Source: Pagrus major (Eukaryota > Chordata > Actinopteri > Spariformes > Sparidae). Taken from it: a stretch of 64,000 nucleotides of DNA. The translations under genes and the position numbers were made by a program. The DNA is taken from the NCBI RefSeq assembly GCF_040436345.1, contig NC_133236.1, positions 18,493,466-18,557,465 of the forward strand, in the 5' to 3' direction. The notes under the pieces were generated by a model. It was not told where the DNA came from, did not search any database, and saw nothing but the letters and a program-made list of their open reading frames with translations. Shown here in pieces: positions 19,977 through 30,630 of the stretch. The stretch's first letter is position 1. The number at the start of each line of letters is the position of its first letter.

Positions 19977-20074
19977 GTGCGACAGAGACATTGGCAGGCT
20001 GCTGCGGTTCCACGTCAACCGTTGACCGTTCTTTTGGCTGCCTCTGAACGATGAAAAGACTTGCCCCGTGGCAT
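19977..20074 (-). pseudogene. Helentron polyprotein start exon (A)
   Basis: The ATG at 20074 starts MPRGKSFHRSEAAKR, a short basic N-terminus. The exon ends at a gtatgt donor that is in phase with exon B. An in-frame stop follows after 19 codons, so this exon is decayed. An acceptor (cattag) directly precedes the ATG, implying an upstream non-coding exon. Confidence 0.5.
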
Positions 20075-21120
20075 CTAATGACATGTAGACAATTGATTAA
20101 TATTGACATTACAACTCATCTTTAGACTACAATAATTGGACAAATACATCTTAAACACACGTTTAACAAGCAAGCAGTGATGGAAGAAGAAGAATTAAAA
20201 TTGTTACTTAAGTCAAAGTATTCATACAACAGTAAAAAATACTAAACTAAAATGGTGACGGTTTACTATAAACACAATATATTTCCTTGTAGCCATGTTA
20301 CAATAAAATTCTCCCCAATACATAGCTATATTAATGAACACAAATATTACTGAAAAACTATTTACAGCTGGTGGATTGTGCTTCTACAGTTTGATTATAT
20401 TGCTAAATTAGGCGTATAGTAGTTTTTTTTAGTAGTAGTTTTTCTCTGTCTGCAGTGAAGCGCTACAACGCCCGCGAAGTTCAACAATGTACTCCAGCCA
20501 ACCATGACGCAAAGCGCCCCGAAGTTGAAAATTTGCTCCCGACAACCACAGCACGACAAGACCAGCAAAATTTGAAATATACTCGCGCCAATCGCAGCAT
20601 AATAATGGAGTTGTTTACCAGTGTGGCGATGTGACAGTTGAAATGACTTTTGATATTAGAATAAATGAATATTGTCTAAAGACTGGCATTGCTAGTAGCT
20701 TGTAGCTGATTTAGCATACAAACCAAGGGCATTCATATGCTGCCAAACATGTGCTTATAACCTGTGCTAATAGCCAACCACCTTTCCTGTGACTACAGGG
20801 CAGCTAGTTACAGTAGCTACAGCAGGAGAAGGCTCAGTAACTTTTAGCTCGTTCAGAAAAAAACCCCAAAGGTTTCTGCTGCCGAGCAATGCTAATAATG
20901 TTAGTGAGTAGCCAACAGTGTTAATAACAGCATTGATAATACTCATTTACAAACCATACACACATAATTTACCTTACTGAAGTTAGCAGTATTTTCAATA
21001 AATTCAGAATTATACATTCAAAGTTACGGGTCAATGAGGCAGCTAGCATGGATGTTAGCTTGTTGTCTGCTGCAATGGCAGAAACATAGAAGCAGCGGAT
21101 TTAATCAAAATTAACTCACC
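20075..21120. other. Intron-like or unassigned sequence upstream of Helentron ORF
   Basis: At about 20176-20260 there is a fragment similar to the acttaagt-type MITE repeat. About 20450-20640 is richer in CpG. Neither shows coding potential. This may be the first intron of the element or inserted repeats. Confidence 0.35.
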
Positions 21121-21345
21121 GTGTTGAGCAAGTTGAAATTCCTTATGAAGAAACCAATGCTACTGTCTTAATCCAAAAGGTGTGAAAATGTGTGCCAGTA
21201 TATTTGTATATCTGTGTGTATGTGTTGAAAAAAGCAGTAGAGCCAACGTATATCAGTCTGCACAGGACGAGATCCAGGTAACAGACAACGGGTCTGACGT
21301 TGGAGCTGTGACGTGACGTTATTTTTCACCACGTGATTGGTTGAT
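21121..21345 (-). promoter_or_regulatory. Candidate promoter and first non-coding exon on the minus strand
   Basis: On the minus strand, CCAATCACGTG (CCAAT plus E-box, about 21340) and a CRE-like acgtcacgtcac (about 21320) are followed by sequence ending in a donor, ttgctcaacacg|gtgagt, at about 21121. This would suit the start of the Helentron transcript whose ATG lies at 20074. It is inferred from motifs only. Confidence 0.3.
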
Positions 21346-21889
21346 GTGTTCAAATCCATTTCAAAAGCTAAGTAAAATGAAACTCTGTTGCTTTTTTGCA
21401 GCGTTTTGTGTGAAAATACTTGCCATAATTAACAGATATGATACATTGTTAGGAGACTGTGACAGCCAGGTGAGCATATAACCGCGAGAAAGACACCGAT
21501 GACCATAAATGCCACCTAATTCTTCAGTCTGAAATATTAAACATTTGGCACTGTGCCAACACCAGAATACTTATGTCAACAAAATTCATCGGTGGTATAA
21601 ACTGCTGACTGTAACTCACACACCAAAAATGACGAGCAGGTGGCAGATGACAGATTTGAGATGACGTAGCAGCGACACACAGCCTCACTGCATGCAGGCA
21701 AAATAACATGCCAACCCCCTGTTCTTATTAGTGGAAAAAGACAATGTGTTGATAGTAATAAATCAAACTTTTTCCTACTGACATTGTCTTTTTTTAGTGA
21801 TTTTAAGTTAAATATATTAATACAATATGTCAAAATAAAAATATTACTGGAAAACTAATGTAGCACCATAAGCACCTTTCTTATCTTGC
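21346..21889. other. Unassigned sequence
   Basis: No gene or clear repeat is recognised. Confidence 0.3.
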
Positions 21890-22147
21890 ACTACTTACCA
21901 TTTCTACCTCCACCATCTTGTGCAATTACCCTGTGCAATAATACCATTTTTATTTCTTTACATATTTATATTTGGTCTCTTATTTAAATCTGTTTTTAGT
22001 ATTTTTTAAGTCTACTTGTTTGTTGTCCCCTGTACGTATTGGATGTCTGTCTACCTGCTCTTGTATTTATTGTATGTCTGTCTACCTGCTACTGTAACAA
22101 GTCAATTTCCCCGATGTGGGATGAATAAAAGTCTAAAGTCTAAAATC
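21890..22147 (+). mobile_element. LINE 3' tail
   Basis: The sequence runs through gtctgtctacctgct repeats to aatttccccgatgtgggatg and ends in aataaaagtctaaagtctaaa. Such a tail (non-coding 3' end, aatttcccc...aataaa, then short 3' tandem repeats) is typical of fish CR1/L2/Rex-type LINEs. Only the 3' end is present, as expected for 5' truncation on insertion. Confidence 0.6.
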
Positions 22148-22590
22148 ACACAAGTGAAATTGTGCTGAAAACAATGACACCAAACAAGGCAAGGTAAACA
22201 GCTTTTAAGGAGAAATATAAACGTAACTTTATACTTCAAATAATGCTTACTTGCCTCCATCAGTAATCTTAAGTTTTTGATTACAAAACAAACCACCTCT
22301 CACATGCTACAGTCAAACATCACAAAAAAAGAGTTCCATCTTTATAAACACAAAGATAACTAATGGCTAACAGTAACACATCTGGAAGACTTTTTTCTTT
22401 TTTCCAACACTGTAAGATTATGATTGTTTTCTGTGTGAAAACTTATGACAATTTCAAACTCCCTCAACACCATACAAAATGTATACAAAAGGAAACAAAC
22501 ACACATCCAAATTCTTAACAATAACTTTATTAAAAACTTAAAACCCAAACACGAACATGAACGAACAAAGAACAACAACATAAACAACAT
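22148..22590. other. 3' flank of the small five-exon gene
   Basis: Includes, on the minus strand, an aataaa poly(A) signal within ttaataaagttattgtt at about 22517-22535. This could end the transcript of the gene at 22591-23264. The rest is unassigned. Confidence 0.4.
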
Positions 22591-23264
22591 TTAAATGCCG
22601 TCAGGAGGACTGCCACCTTCTGCTCCTACAACAAACAACATAAACAACACAGTCAAATAAGTTATTACACTTCAATTACACTCACATATAAAGGCAGGGA
22701 TTAAATGTCACAAACTACACTTGTCACAAACATTTAAAACTTACCATCCTCACAGGCCTCTACTAGTTCAGCATCACTTATATCTGCAAATAGCCACAAT
22801 CACCATTCTGTTACACAAAGTCTTTCAGTTATTCCCACACTTACTTTCCATATACTTATACTGCTGACTGACACAGCAGCTATACTTACCAGCTGGAAGA
22901 GGCAGAGGCTTCTCCTTCAGCAGCTGCAGTTCTGCCCACAGCTGCTGAATGGTTGCCTCCTGCTGGTCGACAACATTGCGGAGCAAGGCGACCTGCTGGC
23001 TGGCCGCATTGCTCCTCTTCAGGTATTTGGACGTCGTGGTGATGGTGGGGTGCCCCATGCTCACGCACTTGACATAACGCTGTTGTGGGGAGACGTCGGG
23101 ATCTACGCAAGAATACTGCAACATACACAACATACACACATTTACCTAACAATACTCAAAACTACAGCAACTCACACACAAACACACATTACATGACACC
23201 ACTCTCACCAAATGCTACGTTAAATACTTACACAAAGAAGTTGGAAATCCTGCCTGAGCTGCAT
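22591..23264 (-). CDS. Unrecognised spliced coiled-coil protein, 110 aa
   Basis: Four coding exons on the minus strand join with matching phases. They are 23264-23232 (start MQLRQDFQLLC), 23115-22890, 22783-22745 and 22625-22591 (stop TAA), for 333 nt in total. Donors are gtaagt, gtaagt and gtaagt; acceptors are ttgcag, ttgcag and ttgtag. Exon 3 encodes DPDVSPQQRYVKCVSMG and then a heptad-like stretch (VALLRNVVDQQEATIQQLW, then AELQLLKEK) that should form a coiled coil. The tail is acidic (DAELVEACED) and ends GGSPPDGI. The coding frame is open upstream of the ATG in exon 2 (to 23315), so a non-ATG or alternative start cannot be excluded. No stops or shifts are seen, so it may be functional. 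It is not a family I can name; it could be a companion gene of the Helentron or of another transposon, or a host orphan gene. Confidence 0.55.
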
Positions 23265-23638
23265 GAGCTCAGGGTCTTGCACTTCGGCAAAGTTGGTTAG
23301 AGAGGTAGCTATTTTCTAAAGAAACACACAACCCATTCACAATTATTACATATCACTCAAACACAGCACTAACAACACCAATAGTTATATTACTTGTAAC
23401 ATGCACTTTTTCATTTGTGTATTCACTCAACGCTCACGTTGTAGCTGACGTTACCCAGCTAGCTAGCTAACCAGCAATAACTTGCAACATCAGAAAACAC
23501 TTTCAACACAATGTCTGAATGCTAAAACAACCTAGCTTGACAGCTATCAGTGTTGCTAAAAGCTATGTTTTGTTGTTAATGTTTAATATCATCATATTAG
23601 CTGTTGTCTTACAGATGAATGAGACGTGAGGTAGTTAC

Positions 23639-23735
23639 CTGTTCTTGCGGAGAGAAAAAGACCGACAAGCTGAGTTGGCGCTGACTTTATAGGCTGCTAA
23701 TGTATGGGAGGAGAATTTTTTCGGAACAACCAATC
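23639..23735 (-). promoter_or_regulatory. TATA promoter and 5' non-coding exon of the small gene
   Basis: On the minus strand a TATAAAG box lies at 23691-23685 and an inverted CCAAT box at about 23727-23733. A short first exon ends cgcaagaacag|gtaact at 23639. Its donor is compatible with the acceptor at 23315. It has no ATG. Confidence 0.5.
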
Positions 23736-23760
23736 AGAAATCTCTGGAATCCATGGAGAC

Positions 23761-24739
23761 AACGTTGACTGACAATCACATCACACATTCCAAGTTGACG
23801 TAACAGCGACACGCAGCCGAGTCGTTTTCTTTCAAAACTTGTGTCGGAAGTGCCTACTTCTGACTATATACCAGTTTTTCCATTTACTGATAGGCAAAGT
23901 AAAACCACACTTTGGAAAAATAATTTACAATTACAATATATTCTTGTCACGTTTGGTGTGCGTTTGGTGAAGGAAGAAACGATTAATATTCTCAGGACAG
24001 TGCTCGCAAGCGAAATTGACTGCGAGGATATGAACATGACTACACCCTGTTATTATTGATGGAGAAATGCAACACATTAATCAATCAACAAATTATATGG
24101 TAGCGCACGGCATTTGGTTGCTGAGCAACAGGGGAAAGTTGTTGGAGTGACGTCAGTGAAAGAGAGAAAGCGATAGCGACCAGCTGGCGATAACAAGCTT
24201 AGTGAGTTCTGAGATTTGTGACATTTAGCGTGTTAGGAGTGTATAGTTACTCCATTCACACTGCTGTTTGCATGCAGGGATGCTGAGCCAATTTTCCGCA
24301 TCCGACTCTGATGCGCCTCCAGAGGTGGTATCAGAGGCGTAGTTGATGTGACAGTCTGATAAGTAAACATGTCGTTCACTCAACAAAATACAGACAAATG
24401 TCCCACAAAGCAACGTTACAGGACAAAACAACAGTAACGTAGCAATTGGAACTGTCTTTGGCAACTTACGTGAGTAAAAAAATACCGCAGTTATACGTGG
24501 AGAACTGTCGGTTCGACAGACTCTTAGTGACATTTCTGCCCAAAAAACAGTGTCCATCCCCGGCATAAAACTCTAACTCACCAAGTCCTTGTCGCGGTGA
24601 AAAAAATCACCGCCACAATAATCCCTCCCTTCACTTCAGTGAAGTTTCCCCCAGAAAACAGCCTCCCTCCCCGCGAGTGAATGAGTCAGACAGCGTCATG
24701 TTTAGGCTACTGATGGCGATTATGTTATTATGTAATTTA
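23761..24739. other. Unassigned, probably transposon-derived sequence
   Basis: A reading frame at about 23841-24059 on the plus strand has no recognisable domain and no ATG. On the minus strand about 24340-24240 encodes SDTTSGGASESDAENWLSIP, an acidic stretch of the sort seen at transposase N-termini, but no domain follows. Promoter-like tgacgtcagtg (CRE) lies at about 24150. Confidence 0.3.
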
Positions 24740-25075
24740 GAGCGCAAATCGTCACTTTGTCACTTTCCAGAATGTTTGGTGGGGGAGGATGTCAATCACA
24801 ACACATTATAACAGCATCCATATGATTTTAAACAGTCAACGGGTATATGTTTAAATTACCAGGAGGACACCGGGGAAACACCTTGAAAAAAACACACGTC
24901 ATCATTATGACGTGTACCGTGACGCCTCTTTTGGAGGAGAAGTGCCGGCTTGCTGTGTGAATTACACTCCAGTTTGTCTTTTACGCCGGAGGTGCTTGGC
25001 TTTGTGTGTAGAAACAACGGCGGAGAATTGGCGAAACGCAGCTGCAGTGATAATGCAGTCTCCATGTGAAAAGGG
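24740..25075. repeat. Dispersed fish repeat
   Basis: The region includes gtgggggaggatgtcaatca, cgtcatcattatgacgtgta and agaaacaacggcggag. I recognise this type of sequence as a multicopy, non-coding fish repeat, but I cannot assign a family. It contains a CRE-like inverted pair (acgtcatcattatgacgt). Confidence 0.4.
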
Positions 25076-25515
25076 TTAGTGTGTTGTGTAGTGTAGTGCT
25101 TTTTTTGTTTGAAGTGTCAAAACAATGTGGCGAAAGCCACAAACAAAAACACAGACACACACACACTTTTTCTCACACATAACACAGGCATAAATTTAAG
25201 TACCTCCTCCTACACATTGCAGATGAAAACTATCACTGTTGTGTTTTGGGTAACATGTATCATATTTAGGTAGGCACCTTTCCATGGCACCACACACTGA
25301 AAATAGGAAGTCAGCCTCATATCCATCAGTCAGACTTTATTTATATAGCACATTTCATACAAATAACATGTAGCTGCAAAACTATATGTTCACATTCAAG
25401 CAGAAACATCACCGTTAAGGAGGAGGCGACAGATGACAACTTGCTGATAAACAGGGCTAAAACTTATTCACAGCTTTTTTTGATAACAAACATAATCATT
25501 TGGAGTTTTTTAAAA
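25076..25515. repeat. Repeat debris
   Basis: About 25325-25440 (actttatttatatagcacat onward) matches a common fish dispersed repeat pattern. No coding potential is visible. Confidence 0.35.
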
Positions 25516-25517
25516 AG

Positions 25518-25548
25518 GGGCGGCTGTAGCTCAGTGGGTAGAGCAGGT
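25518..25548 (+). repeat. tRNA-derived SINE head fragment
   Basis: gcggctgtagctcagtgg followed by gtagagcaggt is a tRNA 5' half with a Pol III A box. It breaks off into an unrelated MITE-like repeat, so it is a truncated SINE rather than a tRNA gene. Confidence 0.6.
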
Positions 25549-25549
25549 A

Positions 25550-25745
25550 AAACTGCTTTTACTTTTGATACTTGAGTACATTTAAAGCCATAAAATCACT
25601 GTTATTACTTTTGTACATTTAATATCAGATACTGAAAGACTTTTACTCGAGTACTACTCATATAGGTGACTTTTACATTTACCAAATTAATATTTGAGCC
25701 CGATATCTTTACTTTTATTTAAGTATGAGTTTAAGGTACTTTTTA
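25550..25745. repeat. MITE-like fish repeat (acttgagta type)
   Basis: The phrases tttgatacttgagtacattt, cttttactcgagtac and tacttttatttaagtatgag match the repeat family also seen at 13300-13500. It interrupts the SINE fragment. Confidence 0.5.
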
Positions 25746-25869
25746 CACTGTGCATAGATACCAGCTGCAATAAAAACCCAGCTGCAATAAAAACAAACAC
25801 AATCAAAACACAGGTACAACATGCAAAGTGCATGTGTGTAAGAAAATATGTACAGTTAGGAATGTCTGC

Positions 25870-28521
25870 TCAGACAGCTTCATGGCTCTGACAGCCTTTG
25901 TGACTGAGGGCCCAAAGCCTCATCCACAGCTTTTTGAAAATCTGTGAATATGGATGATTTTGATTTTCCACTAAGTTTTTTTCCCTGTATTTTTGTTTCC
26001 TTGAGTGGATTGGCCACACAGTGCACAGGTGTACAGTCTCACTGTACTCTGAGGTCCAGCGCCACTGCGCTTTGCTTTCTTCTTCTTGTAGAGAGTCGAT
26101 CTTGCTGGTGAGCTGAGCTGTTGGGGCAATGAAACGGATACCCAGCAACGTGAAGGTGGGCTGGAGTCCTGCTGTTGGGGTGAGGATCAGTGCTGATAAG
26201 ACTGTTCGTCTTGCTGAGACTAGCTGTTCGTAAGACTGCATCAAAATTACCTTCTTGGTGGAGTCGTATTTGAGGACTTTTCCAAATGTGGACATGATCT
26301 GAGTACAGTAGTCCTCAATGTTCTCTGTCACAGCGATCACAAAGGTTTTCCTCAGCAGCTTTGGTGACGGCAGCTCCCTCTTTGGTGGTGGTCGCTGAAA
26401 CTGATGGTTGAGTCCCTGGAAACGGAAAGGAATGTTCAATCTGACACACAATACCAGCAATATTCACCAGGGTTACAGTAAGTATTAATAAGGTAAGTGT
26501 GTAAATAAGTATTTTTTTGTATTTTCTTTGCCTCAGTTTCAGTCTTCTAAGAAAGCTCCCTCATTCCTATTACAGTGTGCGCTCCTGTTGTATTATGTTT
26601 TCATAACATCAGGCTCAGCATCGAGTACCAGCCAGACATGCGGCAGATCTGCCTGACAGTTTTTGAGTAGCCACAGCGTTAAAGAAAACCGTCCTTAGCA
26701 CTTGCAGGGCTCTCAGACCTGGGACAGCGAAGGCTGTAACCCCACACACCTACTGGTCTCCAGAAAAACACACAGCTGCGAAAGAAAGAGTCTGCTGAGG
26801 GCACTCCCCCTCCCACCACCACTCCAGGAAACTTAGGCGGATGAAACCACATTGTGTCATTCTTGAGGACTTTCCTTGTCTTGATGTTGACATGCTTGTC
26901 CTCAAATGACATTTTCTGTTGGAAGAGCCCTCTTTCAGCATCCTCTTTCAGCCACCTGACGTCTGCTTTGGGGAGCCCATTAGGACCAGACTGCCACATT
27001 TTATGCCACCCCACATGTCACCTGGTTGAATAACAAAGACAATACCTTCATCTACCAACCAGTAAGTGCTCTAATCTAGTTTGGAGGCAGCATCTGTAGG
27101 GGTCAGGTCAGTGTCTCCTGAAAGGAAATCAGGACTTATGCAGCCATGAGGACAAAAATCGGTGTCAAAGCAACTAAAGAACAGAACTGTAGAGCCATTC
27201 CTCAGTGTTATTCTGTAGCTGGTTTTATTAGATACAGATTCTGCATTAACGAGGTTCATGCAGTAATATTAATCCAAGGAGATAAACTGATGTACCTTGA
27301 CTTTCAAAAGCGGCGAGTACATCAGCCAGCAGAGCGTCATCTGCCCAGCTGTCATCACCTCTGGACCCTGAGAAGCTGGATGTGGCAGTTGCTGCTTAGA
27401 GGGGCCACTTTTTGGGGAGATTTCTGTAAAGTGCAGTTTGAGTACAGGCTTGAGGTTTGTCATATGAACTGCACCCTGCTTTTACTTGACTTTTTACGTA
27501 ACTTGACCTACCTCTTTTTCTTAACTTTGCTGCCCTGTCGACGTTTAGCTCCAGGTGGCAGGAGACTGAAGGGAACAACTGGATGTACTGAAGGAGGTAA
27601 TCCTTCACCCACACATCCTGCATTCCACCTTTCCTGTCTGGGTGGCAGCTCTCCTTGACATGGCGATCGAGGAGACTAAAATACAGAACATGTTATTTAA
27701 GAAAAACAACTTAAAACTAACTTAAAACAACAATGTTTGACTCTGTTTAGTAATGCATACTCACAATTTGAGATAACCGTCATTTTCGATCAGCCACTTG
27801 AAACTTTTGCCACCGTACTTCCCAAATGTGACAATGAGCTGACCGAGATACTGCTTCTCCTTGGGATTTGCAGTGATCAGGAGGCATCTCTTCTTAGCTG
27901 AAGAGTTACACATTGGAAAGGTTATTACAAATATTAAACATGTAAGTTATAGTGCACCGCAGTAGCTTGGCATGCCTGCAGTACTGCACAGGATGGGGTG
28001 CAAACACATCTACATGGATCATATGTTGGTTGTGCTTTTGTGACACTAATGCAGAGATATTACCTTCCTCACAAGCCGTCTTTGGATCCTTCAGCCTGCT
28101 GTCATCGTACATCTGGGACGGTTTAGATGACTGGCATACCTTGGCCTCCTTTGTTGCTTTCAGAACACATTGTTGCCTATCATGTGGCACACTTGTGTCC
28201 AGAACACACAAGACAGGCAACAATGGATCTGTTGCAGGTCTCTAAGCTGAAAAACATTGAACTGTTAAAGTGATTTGGGACTTCACCCTTGATAAAAGTA
28301 CTAAAGCTGTAAGTTTGTAGGTTCAACAAAACACATATGTATGAAAGGGTCTTTTAGTGACAATGTAATGACACAAACAAACTATTAAATCACTCTGGAA
28401 ACTAACTTTTAAATACTAGATTTAGTATGAAGGACCCAGGAGGTAATGATGAAGGCAGCAGAAATATCCCAGCCTTCACCTGTGACTCACCTGCTGAATG
28501 AGAAGCTGCCTTGAACTCCAT
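25870..28521 (-). pseudogene. Decayed multi-exon gene of a multicopy fish (transposase-like) family
   Basis: The exons run on the minus strand. The start exon 28521-28491 encodes MEFKAASHSA. Exon 28241-28064 contains PSQMYDDSRLKDPKTACEE in one frame but a stop in the frame joined from exon 1. Exon 27897-27765 encodes QLIVTFGKYGGKSFKWLIEN. A part at 27670-27270 contains VKESCHPDRKGGMQDVWVKD. A part at 27014-26680 contains a Trp/Cys block, FFRSCVFFWRPVGVWGYSL then RCPR, like DUF6729. A part at 26460-25870 contains IPFRFQGLNHQFQRPPPKRE and FGKVLKYDSTKKV. FGKYxGKxFKWLxEN together with FQGLNHQFQRPPP and LKYDSTKKV belong to one abundant fish protein family. The DSTKKV segment looks like the first acidic position of a DDE-type transposase. 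The later catalytic part is not visible, and several frames are disrupted. Confidence 0.55.
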
Positions 28522-29037
28522 TTTCTTTGACTTACTTACTTCACTCTGTAGAAGAAAATGTGAGGCCAGTTAAAAGGGGCTTACTTAAATGTGCAAAGTT
28601 TGTCATACTAACTAACCCACACATCCAGCCAGTGGGGTCTTGAAACAATGCGTGAGAAAGACATTAAAACTACTTCATATTTGCAGATACCAGGTTAGAA
28701 TACCAGTGTTATATACAGCAGTGATACTCAAGTTACTTACTTAACTTACTTAACTTACTTTCTGACATGCAGAGGAAGACAAAAAGTTACTAGTAATTAG
28801 GATAATTCTGATCCCATGGATGGTTATTTTTCTCTCTATTTGACCTCTTTCCCAGGTGCTGAAATGCAGCAGCAGCTACTAAGTGCATTCAAATATCCGA
28901 TTTATCGGTCATATAGGCCTAGAGTCACACCATATAACTAGTTAACTAGTTATAAGCTACTAAGTTACTTGTATTCTTTCTTCTTATATGATAAGTGTTC
29001 TTGTTTTAAATCACTGGCACTTGCCCTCTGGACAGGT
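28522..29037. other. Non-coding, tandem acttactta motifs
   Basis: Short gttacttactta steps occur at about 28733-28760. No gene is recognised. Confidence 0.4.
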
Positions 29038-29340
29038 TGCAAATGCGCCTCAGATGACGAAGTAATATACAAGTAAGCTTTTGTTTACTTAATTGCTTTT
29101 GTGAACTTTTAGTCCTTACAGTTTTGGATGTAGTATTCAATGTGTGAAATTACATAAACTAACTGATAACTTTTTCTGTCTTTTACAAGAAGTGATTATG
29201 AAGACATGCCTTTTCAGAATGGACGTCCTATCAAAGCAACTGCCAAGATGAAAGTGACGGTGACTGATGGGGATCTCTGTGTCACTGTTGGAAACTATGA
29301 CAATACAATACAACAAACTACTATGTATATGTGTAAATAA
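29038..29340 (+). other. Possible two-exon gene fragment
   Basis: A frame ending at 29072 (CKCASDDEVIYK) before a gtaagc donor joins in phase to an exon at 29190-29340. That exon contains SDYEDMPFQNGRPIKATAK and VTVTDGDLCVTVGNY, then a stop. The acceptor is a good polypyrimidine tract with tacaag. The family and the 5' start are unknown, and it may be a remnant. Confidence 0.25.
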
Positions 29341-30181
29341 GGAGTACCCACATTGGTAATATAAAATTATATACTGTAAGTGTTGACTGAATGTACTGTA
29401 CTTTTACTAAAAGACAGTCAAACTTTTTTCTTCATTGTTTATCCTTTCAGCCTCATTGTCTGTCCCATTTCTGTCCATATATATTGATAGTTTAACTAAC
29501 TGAAGTACAGTGTACCGTGCTGTGATCTTTTGAACCACCACACAAAGTTTCTCAGATTCTCATGGGCTCTAAATTGCCAATATTGAAATGTGTCCTTCAG
29601 TACAGTGCAAACCATATGAGCAGGTGAAGTTTTGTTTAGCAAGATAATCTTCAAAGATTAACACCACTTTTGTGATTTTTGAAGCCTAAATTAAATCTGT
29701 AGAAGTTAAAAGCTAATGTTAGACTATAAACAGACTACATTGCAATCGCATGGTTTAAACATCACCACCACTAAGCGTCTAACAATTACTATACACATTT
29801 TATATAAACTGATCAATGTACAAGTTGTAAAAGTATAGTGAGAGTAATATGCAACTAAAGTCGGCCTGTAAAGACGGACTAGTGAGTAGATGAGTCTCTG
29901 TTTGGTGTGATGACGTCTGTAGTCTTATTTAGTTGTTAGCAACTGCCGTTTTTAAGATACATAAGCTCGTTATAATTAAATTGTGGGACATTTAATGGTG
30001 TGTTTTATGTCTTAGAACAAAAGTGTAAATATCTTATGCTTGTGGTAACCACAGACCTTTTTCAGGCATATAACCGAAAATCAATTAAAAAACCTCAGAC
30101 TTTGGTACGAGATTTAGCAAAAATGCTAACTGATTTCCAGGTTTTAGGACTACAAACTACACCACTGTATTTCCCTATTAG
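29341..30181. other. Unassigned spacer upstream of U2 copy B
   Basis: No recognised gene, RNA or repeat. Confidence 0.35.
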
Positions 30182-30569
30182 TTTCCCTCACCAGAGGGAG
30201 ACATAACTCAATATATCTTTGTGAAAGGGTAACTGTCGAAGTTAAATGTATACATTTGTTGATTTTCATCCGAACACATGATCTTATTATGTTATACTTG
30301 ATCTCAGTCACATAATTTAACCGAATAAACGAACAATTCTTCCGCTACTATAACTACAAATGGGAATTTAAGATAATAATTCGTAGTGACGGCTCATTGG
30401 TCAGTAGCTCATCACGTGACCAGAAATAGCATTAACCCGCATTCACTTTGACAACAATCCGTGACTAAAGTGTGCGATCTAATGCGTCTTTGTGTGCCGA
30501 TAAAGTCATAAAACATGAAACGACACTTGTACATTTGGTGGCACTTTTTTGTAGTTATTGAAATAATTT
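30182..30569 (+). promoter_or_regulatory. Upstream control region of U2 copy B
   Basis: Homologous to 2100-2499. The first 120 bp are diverged and the last 200 bp are almost identical to copy A, including the CACGTGACC block at about -215 and the cgaataaacgaacaattc block near -310. Confidence 0.6.
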
Positions 30570-30587
30570 TGAACCGTAAGTGAAAGT
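30570..30587 (+). promoter_or_regulatory. U2 proximal sequence element (copy B)
   Basis: tgaaccgtaagtgaaagt lies at -61 to -44 and differs from copy A by one base. Confidence 0.75.
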
Positions 30588-30630
30588 CATAGTGAGGATA
30601 ATGACCCTCCCACTTCGCCAGATATGTGGT

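Larger units (their letters stand above)
14288..20074 (-). mobile_element. Decayed Helentron (endonuclease-bearing Helitron)
   Basis: The parts appear in the order expected for a fish Helentron polyprotein, reading on the minus strand. They are spliced SGNH-hydrolase exons (20074 to 18417), a UL36-like protease-fold segment (18322-17686), an OTU protease (17690-17188), a basic repeat array (17040-16786), a Cys-rich/DUF6570-like part (16690-16205), the C-terminal half of a PIF1-type helicase (15838-15150), and an apurinic-type endonuclease (15130-14494). The Rep (HUH nuclease) domain and the front half of the helicase are missing. The reading frame is interrupted repeatedly, so the copy is dead. 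Its true ends were not determined; a hairpin at 14288-14307 is a candidate near the 3' end, and a promoter-like region lies as far up as about 21340. Helentrons move by rolling-circle replication. Confidence 0.8.

Noticed and set aside
25518-25548. tRNA gene
   Set aside because: Only a tRNA 5' half with an A box is present; the rest is missing, so it is a SINE fragment.
27146-27658. 170-residue plus-strand frame
   Set aside because: Antisense to the decayed minus-strand exons; no recognisable motif.
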